NCBI GenBank assembly: GCA_963707125.1
Contig: CAVPOU010000017.1
Coordinates: 124,001 to 188,000, forward strand
Direction: 5' to 3'
Length of the DNA stretch: 64,000 nucleotides
Origin: CAVPDE01 sp963707125
GTDB taxonomy: Bacteria > Desulfobacterota > DSM-4660 > Desulfatiglandales > HGW-15
This document shows positions 16,724 through 25,439 of this stretch, one piece after another. Every line of letters starts with the position of its first letter. Within the stretch, counting starts at the first letter, position 1. The translations under genes were made by a program, and so were the position numbers. The notes beneath the pieces were generated by a model, which was not told the origin of the DNA, ran no database searches, and worked only from the letters and a program-made list of their open reading frames with translations.

Positions 16724-17272
16724 GGTTTTCCTCCCCTCAATAGGATGAAGCCACCTTAATCGGTTTCCCGCTCTTTGTAAAGGCTTTCATAACTACTCAG
16801 GTAGATAGACTGAAGGTAGATAGACTGAAGGAAAAGACATGCGCGATCACACAAAGCCAAGATCGTTTGGATACGTTGGCAGGTGATTGTGTCATGGATG
16901 ATCATTATTGCCCTTCAGTCTTCAGCCTTCAGCCTAAACACCTGAGCAGTTACAGGCTTTCAAATAATCTCTTCCCTAATCAGACAAGTTGGTTTAGAGT
17001 CTTAGATAAAAACTTCTTCGCATGATGCGTAGATATTTTGAGCCCGGACCGGGGGGTGTGGTCTCTTTAGAGCCGCACAGGGCCAGTAAACAGTAGGCAG
17101 TAGACCGTTATCCTGTTCGCATGATCCATACTGCTTACTGTCTACTGCTTACTGCTTACTGATAGATGCTTCCTTAGCGAAATAATTGGCTTTTTGGATG
17201 AATCCAAATCGAGTATTATCCTCGTTCGGCTTGTCCGCAGCTCACGTTCAATCACCTTAGTGGTCCAGGGAG
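16724..17272. other. Gene-free spacer upstream of ispG
   Basis: No gene is visible in these 549 bases. The first part holds a MITE-like element (16790-16953). The second part holds CAGTAGGCAGTAGACC and its inverted counterpart CTTACTGTCTACTGCTTACTG (about 17088-17162). Promoters for the divergent aminotransferase and ispG must lie here, but no box is clear. Confidence 0.6.
16790..16953. mobile_element. MITE-like element with target-site duplication (copy A)
   Basis: The left end TAACTACTCAGGTAGATAG then ACTGAAGG matches the inverted right end, which reads TAACTGCTCAGGTGTTTAGG then CTGAAGG on the minus strand. The element is bounded by a 9-bp direct repeat AGGCTTTCA at 16781-16789 and 16954-16962, which looks like a target-site duplication. 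A shorter relative lies at 24056-24112. No transposase is encoded. Confidence 0.8.
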
Positions 17273-18394
17273 ATGCGAAGAAAGAAAACTCGCCAAATCC
17301 ATGTCGGGAAGGTGCCTGTCGGCGGCGGGGCGGCCATTGCGGTTCAGTCCATGACCAACACGGACACCCGGAATGTGGATGCGACGGTCCGGCAGATCGA
17401 GCAGCTTCAGGCTGCCGGGTGTGACATTGTGCGGCTGGCCGTGCCGGATGAAAAGGCTGCTGAAGCTTTCAAGGAGATCAAGAAGCAGGTTCTTCCCCCT
17501 CTGATTGCGGACATCCACTTTGACCACCGCCTTGCTCTCGCCGCCCTCAAGGCCGGCGCTGACGGGCTCCGCATCAATCCCGGAAATATCGGCGGCCGTA
17601 AAGCTATCCAAAAAGTCATCAAGGAAGCGCAGGCGAGGAACGTCCCTATCCGAATAGGGGTCAATGCCGGATCCCTTCAGAAGGAGATCCTCAAAAGACA
17701 TGGCCATCCCACTCCGGAAGCCATGGTGGAGAGCGCCATGGAGCACATCAGGCTCTTCGAGGATCTGGGCTTTGATCAGATCAAAATCTCGCTCAAGTCT
17801 TCGAATGTCCTGAGCACCATCAAGGCCTATGAGTTGCTGAGCCGGCAAGTGGACTATCCTCTTCATCTTGGCGTCACGGAGGCCGGAACGCTCATCTCCG
17901 GCACGGTGAAAAACGCCCTGGGGATTGGAATCCTTCTTTCTAAAGGAATCGGCGACACATTGAGGGTTTCTCTTTCAGCAGATCCGGTGGAAGAGGTGAA
18001 GGTCGGTTACGAAATTCTTAGAGCGCTCAACCTCAGGCACAGAGGGCCGGAGATCATCTCCTGCCCCACCTGCGGAAGGTGCGAGATTGATCTTTTCAAC
18101 CTGGTTCGGGAAGTAGAAGCGGCGCTCACCGGGATCACGTCCTCTCCCAAGGTGGCCATCATGGGTTGCGTGGTCAACGGTCCCGGCGAAGCGAGGGAAG
18201 CGGATGTGGGCATTGCAGGCGGTCGGCACCAGGGTGTGCTCTTCAGAAAGGGGCGGCTCGTCCGCAAGATTCCTGAACACGACATGGCAAAGGTGCTGAT
18301 TGAAGAGGTAAGGAAAATAGCCGGCGAAAGGGAAACAGAGGAGCAATCACGAAAACACGAAGGTACGAAAACACGAAAGAAGAGAGGGTTATAG
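17273..18394 (+). CDS. ispG: 4-hydroxy-3-methylbut-2-enyl diphosphate synthase IspG (GcpE)
   Basis: IspG carries out the penultimate step of the non-mevalonate isoprenoid pathway with a 4Fe-4S cluster. The core matches throughout: AVQSMTNTDTRNVDATV near residue 25, RLAVPD, ADIHFDHRLAL near 82, and GLRINPGNIG. The cluster ligands are in SCPTCGRCEIDL near 263 and GCVVNGPGEA near 298. AGGGAG precedes the ATG. The natural protein probably ended near residue 350; the last 20 or so residues (QSRKHEGTKTRKK) are a translated CACGAAAG-type repeat that has replaced the original 3' end. Confidence 0.93.
   Translation: MRRKKTRQIHVGKVPVGGGAAIAVQSMTNTDTRNVDATVRQIEQLQAAGCDIVRLAVPDEKAAEAFKEIKKQVLPPLIADIHFDHRLALAALKAGADGLRINPGNIGGRKAIQKVIKEAQARNVPIRIGVNAGSLQKEILKRHGHPTPEAMVESAMEHIRLFEDLGFDQIKISLKSSNVLSTIKAYELLSRQVDYPLHLGVTEAGTLISGTVKNALGIGILLSKGIGDTLRVSLSADPVEEVKVGYEILRALNLRHRGPEIISCPTCGRCEIDLFNLVREVEAALTGITSSPKVAIMGCVVNGPGEAREADVGIAGGRHQGVLFRKGRLVRKIPEHDMAKVLIEEVRKIAGERETEEQSRKHEGTKTRKKRGL
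18340..18390. repeat. CACGAAAG-type array overlapping the ispG 3' end
   Basis: CAATCACGAAAACACGAAGG, then TACGAAAACACGAAAG, is the same array seen in spacers. Here it is in frame with ispG and supplies its last codons and stop. Confidence 0.7.
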
Positions 18395-18429
18395 AACAAA
18401 AGCTCAATGAAATGAGGTTCTAAAGGACC

Positions 18430-20157
18430 ATGAGATTCACAAAGTACTTCATCCCCACTTACAAGGAGATCCCTGCAGAGGCTGAAGTGATCAGCCACCA
18501 GTTAATGCTTCGGGCGGGCATGATCAGGAAACTGACCTCCGGGGTTTACACTTTCCTGCCCATCGGTCTCAAGTCCCTCAGGAAAGTGGAAACCATCATC
18601 CGGGAGGAAATGAACCGATCCGGCGGCATCGAGGTTCTCATGCCTGCAGTGCACCCGGCAGAGCTCTGGAAAGAGAGCGGCCGTTGGGACTATTATGGCG
18701 CGGAACTCCTGCGCTTCAGGGATCGCAACAACCACGAGGCCTGCCTGGCGCCCACCCACGAAGAAGTCATCACAGATCTCGTGCGAAGAGAGATCCATTC
18801 CTACAAGCAGCTCCCGGTGAACTTCTATCAGATCCAGTTCAAGTTCAGGGATGAGATCCGTCCAAGATTCGGGGTCATGCGTTGCCGGGAATTCATCATG
18901 AAAGACGGGTACACCTTTGACGTGGACGAGGCAGGCGCCGACAAGAGCTATGAGATCATGAGGCAAACGTACAGCCGGATATTCCAGCGATGCGGTCTCA
19001 AATTCAAGATCGTTGACGCGGATTCCGGAAGCATCGGCGGGAGCTTTTCTCAGGAATTCATGGTCCTCGCGGACACAGGAGAGGACCAGATCGTCACCTG
19101 TTCAAAATGCGAATACGCGGCCAACATGGAAAGGGCCGAGGTGAGATGGGACGGTGCCCAAGCCGCCTCCTCCCGGGAGACCCTGAAGCCTCTTGAAGAA
19201 GTAGAGACCCCGAACATGCGGACCGTGGAAGAGGTCACTTCTTTTCTTTCCGTTTCACCCCAGCAGCTCGTGAAAACGCTCATCTTCAAAACAGACACCC
19301 AGGTGGTCGCTGCTCTGATCCGGGGTGACCACGAAGTGAACGAAGTGAAACTCAAGAATTTGCTCGGCGCCGATTCCGTGGAACTCGCTGATCCCGGTCT
19401 GGTGGCCGAGGTGACAGGGGCGCCCATGGGATTTGCCGGCCCCGTGGGGCTCAAGGTGAAGACGGTTGCAGACAATGCCCTGAAGGGCATGGCGAATTTC
19501 GTCACGGGGGGCAACAAACACGATGTTCACTTTGTCCATGTGAACATGGAGCGGGATTTCAGGCCGGATCAGTTTGCCGATCTTCGACTCGTCATGCCCG
19601 GGGATTCCTGCCCCAGGTGCAACGGAGAACTGGAGTTCAAACGCGGAATCGAGGTGGGCCACATTTTCAAATTAGGAACCAAGTACAGCAAGCCCCTGCA
19701 GGCAATGTACCTGGACGAAAAGGGCGAAGAAAAAGTGATCATCATGGGGACTTACGGCATTGGGGTGGCCAGGACCATTGCTGCCGCCATAGAGCAGAAC
19801 CATGACGCGGAGGGGATTATTTTCCCCATTCCCATGGCTCCCTTTGAAGTGGTCGTCCTGCCTCTTCAGCTCCATGAGGCGGAGGTGTCTGAAGCGGCCG
19901 AAAGAATTTATGGGGAACTCCTGGGGCATGGCCTCGATATTCTTATCGACGACAGAGACGTCAGGCCGGGCGTGAAATTCAAGGATGCGGATCTCCTGGG
20001 AGTCCCCGTGCGCATCAATGTCGGCGTTCGCAACCTGAAAGACGGTTTCGTCGAAATGAAGCTTCGCGCCGAACCAAAAAGCCTTCTGATCCCGACCCGT
20101 GATGCTCCGAAGATCATCATGGCAAAGGTTAAAGATCTCTATGATTCGCTTAAATGA
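18430..20157 (+). CDS. proS: Prolyl-tRNA synthetase (bacterial type)
   Basis: This 575-residue class II synthetase has motif 1 in the N-terminal third (LPIGLKSLRKVETIIREEM), motif 2 with FRDEIRPRFGVMRCREFIMKD near residue 140, and motif 3 with GTYGIGVARTIAAAIEQ near 445. Between motifs 2 and 3 lies the INS editing domain (TVEEVTSFLSVSPQQLVKTL to ERDFRPDQFADLR), typical of bacterial ProS. A C-terminal anticodon-binding domain ends in PKIIMAKVKDLYDSLK. The next gene starts inside the last 17 bases. Confidence 0.95.
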   Translation: MRFTKYFIPTYKEIPAEAEVISHQLMLRAGMIRKLTSGVYTFLPIGLKSLRKVETIIREEMNRSGGIEVLMPAVHPAELWKESGRWDYYGAELLRFRDRNNHEACLAPTHEEVITDLVRREIHSYKQLPVNFYQIQFKFRDEIRPRFGVMRCREFIMKDGYTFDVDEAGADKSYEIMRQTYSRIFQRCGLKFKIVDADSGSIGGSFSQEFMVLADTGEDQIVTCSKCEYAANMERAEVRWDGAQAASSRETLKPLEEVETPNMRTVEEVTSFLSVSPQQLVKTLIFKTDTQVVAALIRGDHEVNEVKLKNLLGADSVELADPGLVAEVTGAPMGFAGPVGLKVKTVADNALKGMANFVTGGNKHDVHFVHVNMERDFRPDQFADLRLVMPGDSCPRCNGELEFKRGIEVGHIFKLGTKYSKPLQAMYLDEKGEEKVIIMGTYGIGVARTIAAAIEQNHDAEGIIFPIPMAPFEVVVLPLQLHEAEVSEAAERIYGELLGHGLDILIDDRDVRPGVKFKDADLLGVPVRINVGVRNLKDGFVEMKLRAEPKSLLIPTRDAPKIIMAKVKDLYDSLK

Positions 20158-22285
20158 CATCACCTCTCAGGTCCTCAGCTACCAGCCGAAAGCGGATGTG
20201 AGTCTTATCGAAAAAGCTTATGTGTACTCCGCCAAGGTCCACCAGGGGCAGGTGCGCTTGTCCGGGGAGGCCTACCTTTCGCATCCCCTGGAGGTTGCTT
20301 ACTTCCTCACCCAGATGAAAATGGATGTGGTCAGCGTGACGGCTGGTGTGCTCCACGACAGCATTGAAGACACCGATGCGGAGTTGGCCGAGATCGAACG
20401 CCTCTTCGGCAAGGAAATCGCCAACATCGTGGATGGGGTCACCAAGATCAGCAAGATGCAGTTCAGCAGCACCGAGGAGCGGAAAGCTGAGAACATGCGA
20501 AAAATGATCCTCGCCATGTCCAATGACATCCGGGTGATCATCGTGAAACTTGCGGACCGGCTTCACAACATGAGGACTCTCGGCTACCAGCCCGCGAACA
20601 AGCAGGAAACCATCGCAAGGGAAACACTGGATATCTACGCCCCCATTGCCGGCCGGATGGGCATCTACTGGTTGAAGTCGGAACTGGAGGACCTCTGCCT
20701 TTACTACCTGGAGCTGGAGATCTACGAAAGGATCAAGTCCGAACTGGCAGAAAGACGGGATACCCGGGAAAAATTCATCCGGGAGGTGATCGATCTCCTC
20801 TCCCAGAAAATGAAGGAAGCAGGCATCCAGGCTGCCATTAAAGGCCGGCAAAAGCACCTTTACAGCATCTACAAGAAAATGAAGGAGCAGAACCTCAGTC
20901 CGAACCAGGTTTACGATATCGTGGCGTTTCGGGTCATCGTCAATTCTCTCAAGGAGTGCTACGAAGTTCTGGGGATCATCCATGCCGCCTGGAAACCGGT
21001 GCTCGGGCGGTTCAAAGACTACATCTCCCTTCCGAAGGCCAACATGTATCAGTCTCTTCACAGCTCCGTTATCGGGCCTTTAGGCCAGAGGATGGAAGTT
21101 CAGATCCGGACCTGGGAGATGGATCGGGTGGCTGAGGAAGGGATTGCGGCGCACTGGAAATACAAGGAAGGGTCGGCGGCCGGCAAAATTGATGAGAAGC
21201 AGTTTACATGGCTCAGGCAACTTCTGGAATGGCAGAAGAACCTGGAAGACCCCAAAGAGTTCATGGAGAGTGTACGCATGGACCTCTTTCCCAACGAGGT
21301 CTATGTGTTCACGCCAAAAGGGGCGGTCCGGGAGTTTCCAAAGGGGGCGACCCCCATTGATTTTGCCTACAGCATCCACTCGGAGATCGGTGACAAGTGT
21401 ATCGGAGCCAGGGTGAACGGGAGAATGGTGCCCATCCGCTACCAGTTGAAGAACGGCGATATTGTCGAGATCATCACTTCGAGCAGACACCACCCCAGCA
21501 AAGACTGGCTTGATTTTGCCGTAACCCCGAGGGCCAAGACCAAAATCAGGCAGTGGATCATGAGGCAGGAAAGAGACCAGAGCATCAATCTCGGGAGGGA
21601 GATTCTTGAGAAGACCCTGGAGCAGGCGCACATTGCTCTCTCCAGCGCCGTGAAAAATGAAGAGCTCGGTGCCATGGCCAAGGAGCTCTCTTTCCACTCG
21701 ATGGATGACCTCTTTGCGAACCTCGGATTCGGCAGGCTGTCCCCCAAGCAGGTGATCACCCGACTCAGGGCAAGGCTCGGCACTCAGGAGAAAGAAGAAA
21801 GAGAGAGTCTTGTCAGCAAGATGGTCTCTCGCATCAAGCGGAAAAAGAGCCCCCTCGGGATCAAGGTGAAAGGGCTTGACGACTTGCTCGTTCGGATGGC
21901 CAACTGCTGTCATCCCCTGCCCGGCGAACCGGTGGTTGGATTCTTGACCAGGGGTCGTGGCGTGACCATCCACACAAAGGATTGCAAGACCATGTTGGAT
22001 GCGGAAAGGGAGCGGGTGGTAGACGTCGTTTGGGAACCCACGGATCATGACGTGTTTGTCGCCCAGCTGAAGGTGGTCACCACAGACCAGAAGGGAATCC
22101 TGGCGGATATCAGCACGATTTTGACGCAGAAAGACGCCAACATCCTCCAGGCTGACATCCAGACCACGGACGACAGGAAAGGGATTTCTCACTTCACGAT
22201 TGAAGTTGCAAATTATAAACAGTTACAGCAAATTGTGGGGGCTATCAAGAAAATCAAGAACGTTCTTCTCGTGGAGAGGACGTAG
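20141..22285 (+). CDS. rsh: Bifunctional (p)ppGpp synthetase/hydrolase (RelA/SpoT homologue)
   Basis: This 714-residue Rsh protein has the full domain order. The HD hydrolase (HPLEVAYFL then HDSIEDT, so its metal ligands look intact) is followed by a synthetase domain (GRFKDYISLPKANMYQSLH), a TGS domain (VYVFTPKGAVREFPKGATP), a zinc-finger-like segment with CCHPLPGEPVVGF near residue 585, and a C-terminal ACT domain. An intact HDxxED suggests it both makes and degrades the alarmone. The ATG at 20141 overlaps proS by 17 bases, implying coupling. Its stop directly abuts that of the convergent rpmB. Confidence 0.93.
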   Translation: MIRLNDITSQVLSYQPKADVSLIEKAYVYSAKVHQGQVRLSGEAYLSHPLEVAYFLTQMKMDVVSVTAGVLHDSIEDTDAELAEIERLFGKEIANIVDGVTKISKMQFSSTEERKAENMRKMILAMSNDIRVIIVKLADRLHNMRTLGYQPANKQETIARETLDIYAPIAGRMGIYWLKSELEDLCLYYLELEIYERIKSELAERRDTREKFIREVIDLLSQKMKEAGIQAAIKGRQKHLYSIYKKMKEQNLSPNQVYDIVAFRVIVNSLKECYEVLGIIHAAWKPVLGRFKDYISLPKANMYQSLHSSVIGPLGQRMEVQIRTWEMDRVAEEGIAAHWKYKEGSAAGKIDEKQFTWLRQLLEWQKNLEDPKEFMESVRMDLFPNEVYVFTPKGAVREFPKGATPIDFAYSIHSEIGDKCIGARVNGRMVPIRYQLKNGDIVEIITSSRHHPSKDWLDFAVTPRAKTKIRQWIMRQERDQSINLGREILEKTLEQAHIALSSAVKNEELGAMAKELSFHSMDDLFANLGFGRLSPKQVITRLRARLGTQEKEERESLVSKMVSRIKRKKSPLGIKVKGLDDLLVRMANCCHPLPGEPVVGFLTRGRGVTIHTKDCKTMLDAERERVVDVVWEPTDHDVFVAQLKVVTTDQKGILADISTILTQKDANILQADIQTTDDRKGISHFTIEVANYKQLQQIVGAIKKIKNVLLVERT

Positions 22286-22474
22286 CTAGGCCTTGGTCAC
22301 CAGCCCTGAGCGAAGGCAACTGGTGCAGACTCTCATCCTCATGGTCCGGCCATTCTTAACGGCCCTCACTCGCTGCAGATTCGGATACCATCGGGCTCGG
22401 GTTTTGTTGTGCGCATGGCTCACATTGTAACCCAGAATAGGCTTTTTCCCGCAAATGTCGCACATCCTGGACAT
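22286..22474 (-). CDS. rpmB: 50S ribosomal protein L28
   Basis: This 62-residue L28 has two CxxC pairs (CDICGKK and CTSCLRSG), the zinc-ribbon form of the protein. PILGYNVSHAHNKTRARWYP is diagnostic. AAAGGAGACGAG lies just before the ATG on the minus strand. The gene is convergent with and directly adjacent to rsh. Confidence 0.96.
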   Translation of the reverse strand: MSRMCDICGKKPILGYNVSHAHNKTRARWYPNLQRVRAVKNGRTMRMRVCTSCLRSGLVTKA

Positions 22475-22546
22475 GACTCGTCTCCTTTGGAAAAACAGAA
22501 ATTAGTTTTTTACCACTGAATTTAAGCAATAGCAACATTTTTTTCA

Positions 22547-24046
22547 ATGGAAACCCAAGACCAAACTCCAAGCCCCGACGCTTCTCTTTCCCCTGATCTC
22601 AATGTCCTTCCAGGCTGTCTCCGTCACGTTCACCTGATGGGGATCTGCGGAACGGCCATGGCCTCTTTGGCAGGGATCCTCAAGCATGAAGGCTACCTCG
22701 TGACAGGCTCTGACCAGAACGTCTACCCCCCCATGAGCCAATTCCTCGAAGAGCTGTCCATACCGGTCCTTGAGGGATACAGGGCGGAGAACCTCCATCC
22801 GGCTCCGGATCTGGTCATCGTCGGCAACGTCATCACAAAGCTCAATCCTGAGGCTGCTGAGCTTTCCCGGCTGGGCATCCCGTATCTTTCACTGCCTCAG
22901 GCTCTCCGGGCTTTTGCCATGGCAGGCAAGAAATCGATTGTCATATGCGGTACCCACGGAAAGACCACGACGACCGCCCTTATCTCCTGGGTTCTCGAGA
23001 ATGCAGGCCTGGATCCGAGTTTTATGGTGGGAGGGATTCCCAGGAATTTCGGAAAGAGCTTTAAACTGGGAAAAGGGCCATATTTTGTGATCGAAGGCGA
23101 TGAGTACGACACGGCTTTCTTTGACAAGGGACCGAAGTTCTTGCATTACTCACCCTGGATCACGGTTCTCACCAGCATCGAGTTTGACCATGCCGACATC
23201 TACAGGGACCTTGAACATGTGAGGCAGAGCTTTCAGAAGCTCATCCTTTTGATCCCTCCCGACGGCCTTCTGATCGCCAATCATGATGACCCGATCGTCA
23301 TGGCTGAAGTGAAGCTTGCCAGATGCCCGGTGATCACCTATTCTCTTGAAAGCGACGGGGACTGGAAGGCAAGCGATATCACGATCCAAGAAGATTTCAC
23401 TTTCCTGAGAGCCAGGAACAGGGACGGCGCGGCCGTCGGGATAAAAACCCCCTTGTACGGCCGTCACAATGTTTCCAACCTTCTCTCCACGCTGCCCCTG
23501 TCCGGTTTTCTCAACCTAGAGGACAAGGATCTCTTGAAGGGCCTTGAGACTTTTCAGGGAGTCAAACGGAGGCAGGAGATCAAGGGCGAAGCAAAGGGTA
23601 TTCTGGTCCTTGATGATTTTGCCCACCATCCCACCGCAGTAAGAGAAACCATCCAGGCCGTCAAAGAGAAGTACCGGCACAGGCGCCTGGTGGCCGCTTT
23701 CGAGCCAAGGTCGAATTCCAGCCGCCGCAACATCTTCCAGGAGCAATATGCCTCCTCTTTTGACAGGGCGGATCTCATCATGATCCCTGAGCCTCCGATG
23801 AAAGAGAAGATCCCGGTGGAGGAAAGATTTTCCTCTGTCGGATTGGTGGAGGACTTGAACCGGAAGGGCCTGAGGGCCTTTTACTTTCCGGACACTGCGC
23901 TGCTTCTTGAAGAAATCCTGGGCCAGAGTCGCGCCGGTGATGTGATTCTTTTCATGTCCAACGGTTCTTTTGATAACTTGCCCGGCCGGATGCTCGCCGG
24001 ACTGGGCGGATTTTCTTTGACGGAAAAAGGAATCTCTGCTATTTGA
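22547..24046 (+). CDS. mpl: UDP-N-acetylmuramate:L-alanyl-gamma-D-glutamyl-meso-diaminopimelate ligase
   Basis: Mpl recycles the murein tripeptide by ligating it to UDP-MurNAc. The 499-residue Mur ligase has HLMGICGTAMASLAG near residue 27, the ATP-binding CGTHGKTTTTALI near 138, and the Mpl-type EGDEYDTAFFDKGPKF near 183 that separates Mpl from MurC. DDFAHHPTAVRETI and AAFEPRSNSSRRN follow in the C-terminal half. No clear ribosome-binding site is seen before the ATG, so the start may lie a little downstream. Confidence 0.9.
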   Translation: METQDQTPSPDASLSPDLNVLPGCLRHVHLMGICGTAMASLAGILKHEGYLVTGSDQNVYPPMSQFLEELSIPVLEGYRAENLHPAPDLVIVGNVITKLNPEAAELSRLGIPYLSLPQALRAFAMAGKKSIVICGTHGKTTTTALISWVLENAGLDPSFMVGGIPRNFGKSFKLGKGPYFVIEGDEYDTAFFDKGPKFLHYSPWITVLTSIEFDHADIYRDLEHVRQSFQKLILLIPPDGLLIANHDDPIVMAEVKLARCPVITYSLESDGDWKASDITIQEDFTFLRARNRDGAAVGIKTPLYGRHNVSNLLSTLPLSGFLNLEDKDLLKGLETFQGVKRRQEIKGEAKGILVLDDFAHHPTAVRETIQAVKEKYRHRRLVAAFEPRSNSSRRNIFQEQYASSFDRADLIMIPEPPMKEKIPVEERFSSVGLVEDLNRKGLRAFYFPDTALLLEEILGQSRAGDVILFMSNGSFDNLPGRMLAGLGGFSLTEKGISAI

Positions 24047-24055
24047 TCTATTCTA

Positions 24056-24112
24056 GTAACTACTCAGGTAGTTAGACTGAAGGCTGAGGGCTTTTAGGGA
24101 TTGAGCAGTTAC
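24056..24112. mobile_element. MITE-like element with target-site duplication (copy B, short)
   Basis: GTAACTACTCAGGTAGTTAG then ACTGAAGG at the left end matches the outer part of copy A (16790-16953). The right end TGAGCAGTTAC is the inverted match of the left GTAACTACTCA (10 of 11). An 8-bp direct repeat CTATTCTA borders it exactly (24048-24055 and 24113-24120), consistent with a target-site duplication. Confidence 0.75.
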
Positions 24113-24147
24113 CTATTCTAAACACCCAGAGAGGAGGTCATATCGCG

Positions 24148-24642
24148 ATGAGTTCAGAATCCCCTTTGAAAGGCAAGTCGGTCCTTGTCGTAGACGATGA
24201 ATCGGATGTCCTTGACACGGTTGCCGAAGAACTGGACATGTGTCTCGTAGACAAGGCTGCGGATTATAATACGGCTATGCAATATCTCGCAAGCTACACC
24301 TACGATTTGGTCATTTTGGACATCATGGGAGTAAACGGATTCGACCTTCTCCAGAACGCTGTGGATAGGGGATTCCCTGCTGTGATGCTCACCGCCCATG
24401 CTCTCACGCCCGACGCCCTGAAGAAGTCCATCAAACTGGGGGCTGTTTCCTTTCTCCCAAAAGATAAGATGTCCGAGCTCAGACCTTTCCTTGAAGATGT
24501 CGTGCTCGGCGGAGGAAAACCGGTCTGGAAGAGGTTCTTCGACAAGCTCGATTCCTATTTCAACAAGCGCTTTGGCCCGGACTGGGTGGAGAAGGACAAG
24601 TTCTTCAAGGAGTTCAAGGAAGAAATCCTGAAGCAGGGTTGA
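24148..24642 (+). CDS. Orphan response regulator (receiver domain only)
   Basis: This 164-residue protein has a receiver domain with the acidic pair D16-D17 (VVDDESD), the phosphoacceptor D58 (YDLVILDIMG), T82 (MLTAHA) and K105 (LPKDKM), so the phosphorylation site is intact. The last 50 residues (RFFDKLDSYFNKRFGPDWVE) are a charged helical tail rather than a DNA-binding domain. No histidine kinase is nearby. GAGAGGAGG precedes the ATG. It probably relays a signal by protein contact; its partner is unknown. A terminator hairpin follows. Confidence 0.85.
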   Translation: MSSESPLKGKSVLVVDDESDVLDTVAEELDMCLVDKAADYNTAMQYLASYTYDLVILDIMGVNGFDLLQNAVDRGFPAVMLTAHALTPDALKKSIKLGAVSFLPKDKMSELRPFLEDVVLGGGKPVWKRFFDKLDSYFNKRFGPDWVEKDKFFKEFKEEILKQG

Positions 24643-24671
24643 TCGATCCCCAAAATAAATCGCGGAGCACG

Positions 24672-24704
24672 GAGGGCCTTCGGTGCCAGAAGGCCCTCTT
24701 TTTG
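24672..24704 (+). terminator. Rho-independent terminator
   Basis: A perfect 10-bp stem GAGGGCCTTC / GAAGGCCCTC with a 7-base loop is followed by TTTTTGTTT. It lies between the response regulator and pcm and should end transcription from the former. Confidence 0.85.
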
Positions 24705-24791
24705 TTTACCCTGTTTGCATCCGGACCTCGGGACCTGTTTTCATTTCCTCTTGAATGTGCTAATTTCAAAAAAAGCTCTCTGAGGACCTCC

Positions 24792-25439
24792 ATGACTCAC
24801 GACTACCGGCTTGCCAGAGAACGAATGGTCAAGAACCAGCTGATTGCTCGCGGAATCGCCGACGAAAACGTCCTGCGTGTCATGGGAAAGATCCAGAGGC
24901 ACCTCTTTGTCGAGGAAGCTCTCGTTGGCGAAGCTTACAACGACCATCCCCTTCCTATTGGAGACAAGCAAACCATATCCCAACCTTATATTGTGGCCCT
25001 CATGACCGAAGCTCTTGAGCTGGCAGGGAAGGAAAAAGTTCTGGAAATAGGAACCGGCAGCGGATATCAGACCGCCATTCTGGCGGAACTCTCGGACAAG
25101 GTCTGCACCGTTGAGAGGATTGAACCCCTGCTCGAAAAAAGCAAAAATCTCCTCCAGTCTCTGGGGTACACCAACATTTACTTCAAGGCTTATGACGGCA
25201 CATTCGGCTGGAAAGACTTTGCTCCTTACGATGCGATCATGGTCACTGCAGGAGCACCCAAAGTCCCTGAACCTCTGCTCAAACAACTGGCCGATGGAGG
25301 AAGGATGATCATTCCCATCGGGAACAAGTACAGCCAGGATCTGATCAAGGTCACCAGGGTCGAAGACCGGTTCGTAGAAAAGAGCTTCGGGGGCTGCCGT
25401 TTTGTCGATCTCATCGGCGAGCACGGATGGAAAGACTAA
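24792..25439 (+). CDS. pcm: Protein-L-isoaspartate O-methyltransferase
   Basis: Pcm repairs isoaspartyl residues in aged proteins by SAM-dependent methylation. The 215-residue protein has the family signature DHPLPIGDKQTISQPYIVA near 53, the SAM loop VLEIGTGSGYQTAIL near 80, and GCRFVDLIGEHGW at the end. The ATG at 24792 is preceded by TGAGGA; an earlier ATG would translate the terminator. The 3' end overlaps recG by 13 bases. Confidence 0.94.
   Translation: MTHDYRLARERMVKNQLIARGIADENVLRVMGKIQRHLFVEEALVGEAYNDHPLPIGDKQTISQPYIVALMTEALELAGKEKVLEIGTGSGYQTAILAELSDKVCTVERIEPLLEKSKNLLQSLGYTNIYFKAYDGTFGWKDFAPYDAIMVTAGAPKVPEPLLKQLADGGRMIIPIGNKYSQDLIKVTRVEDRFVEKSFGGCRFVDLIGEHGWKD

Noticed and set aside
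17030..17110. Possible RNA gene in the GC-rich stretch upstream of ispG
   Set aside because: GAGCCCGGACCGG and neighbouring sequence do not fold into a cloverleaf or a known riboswitch that I can recognise.
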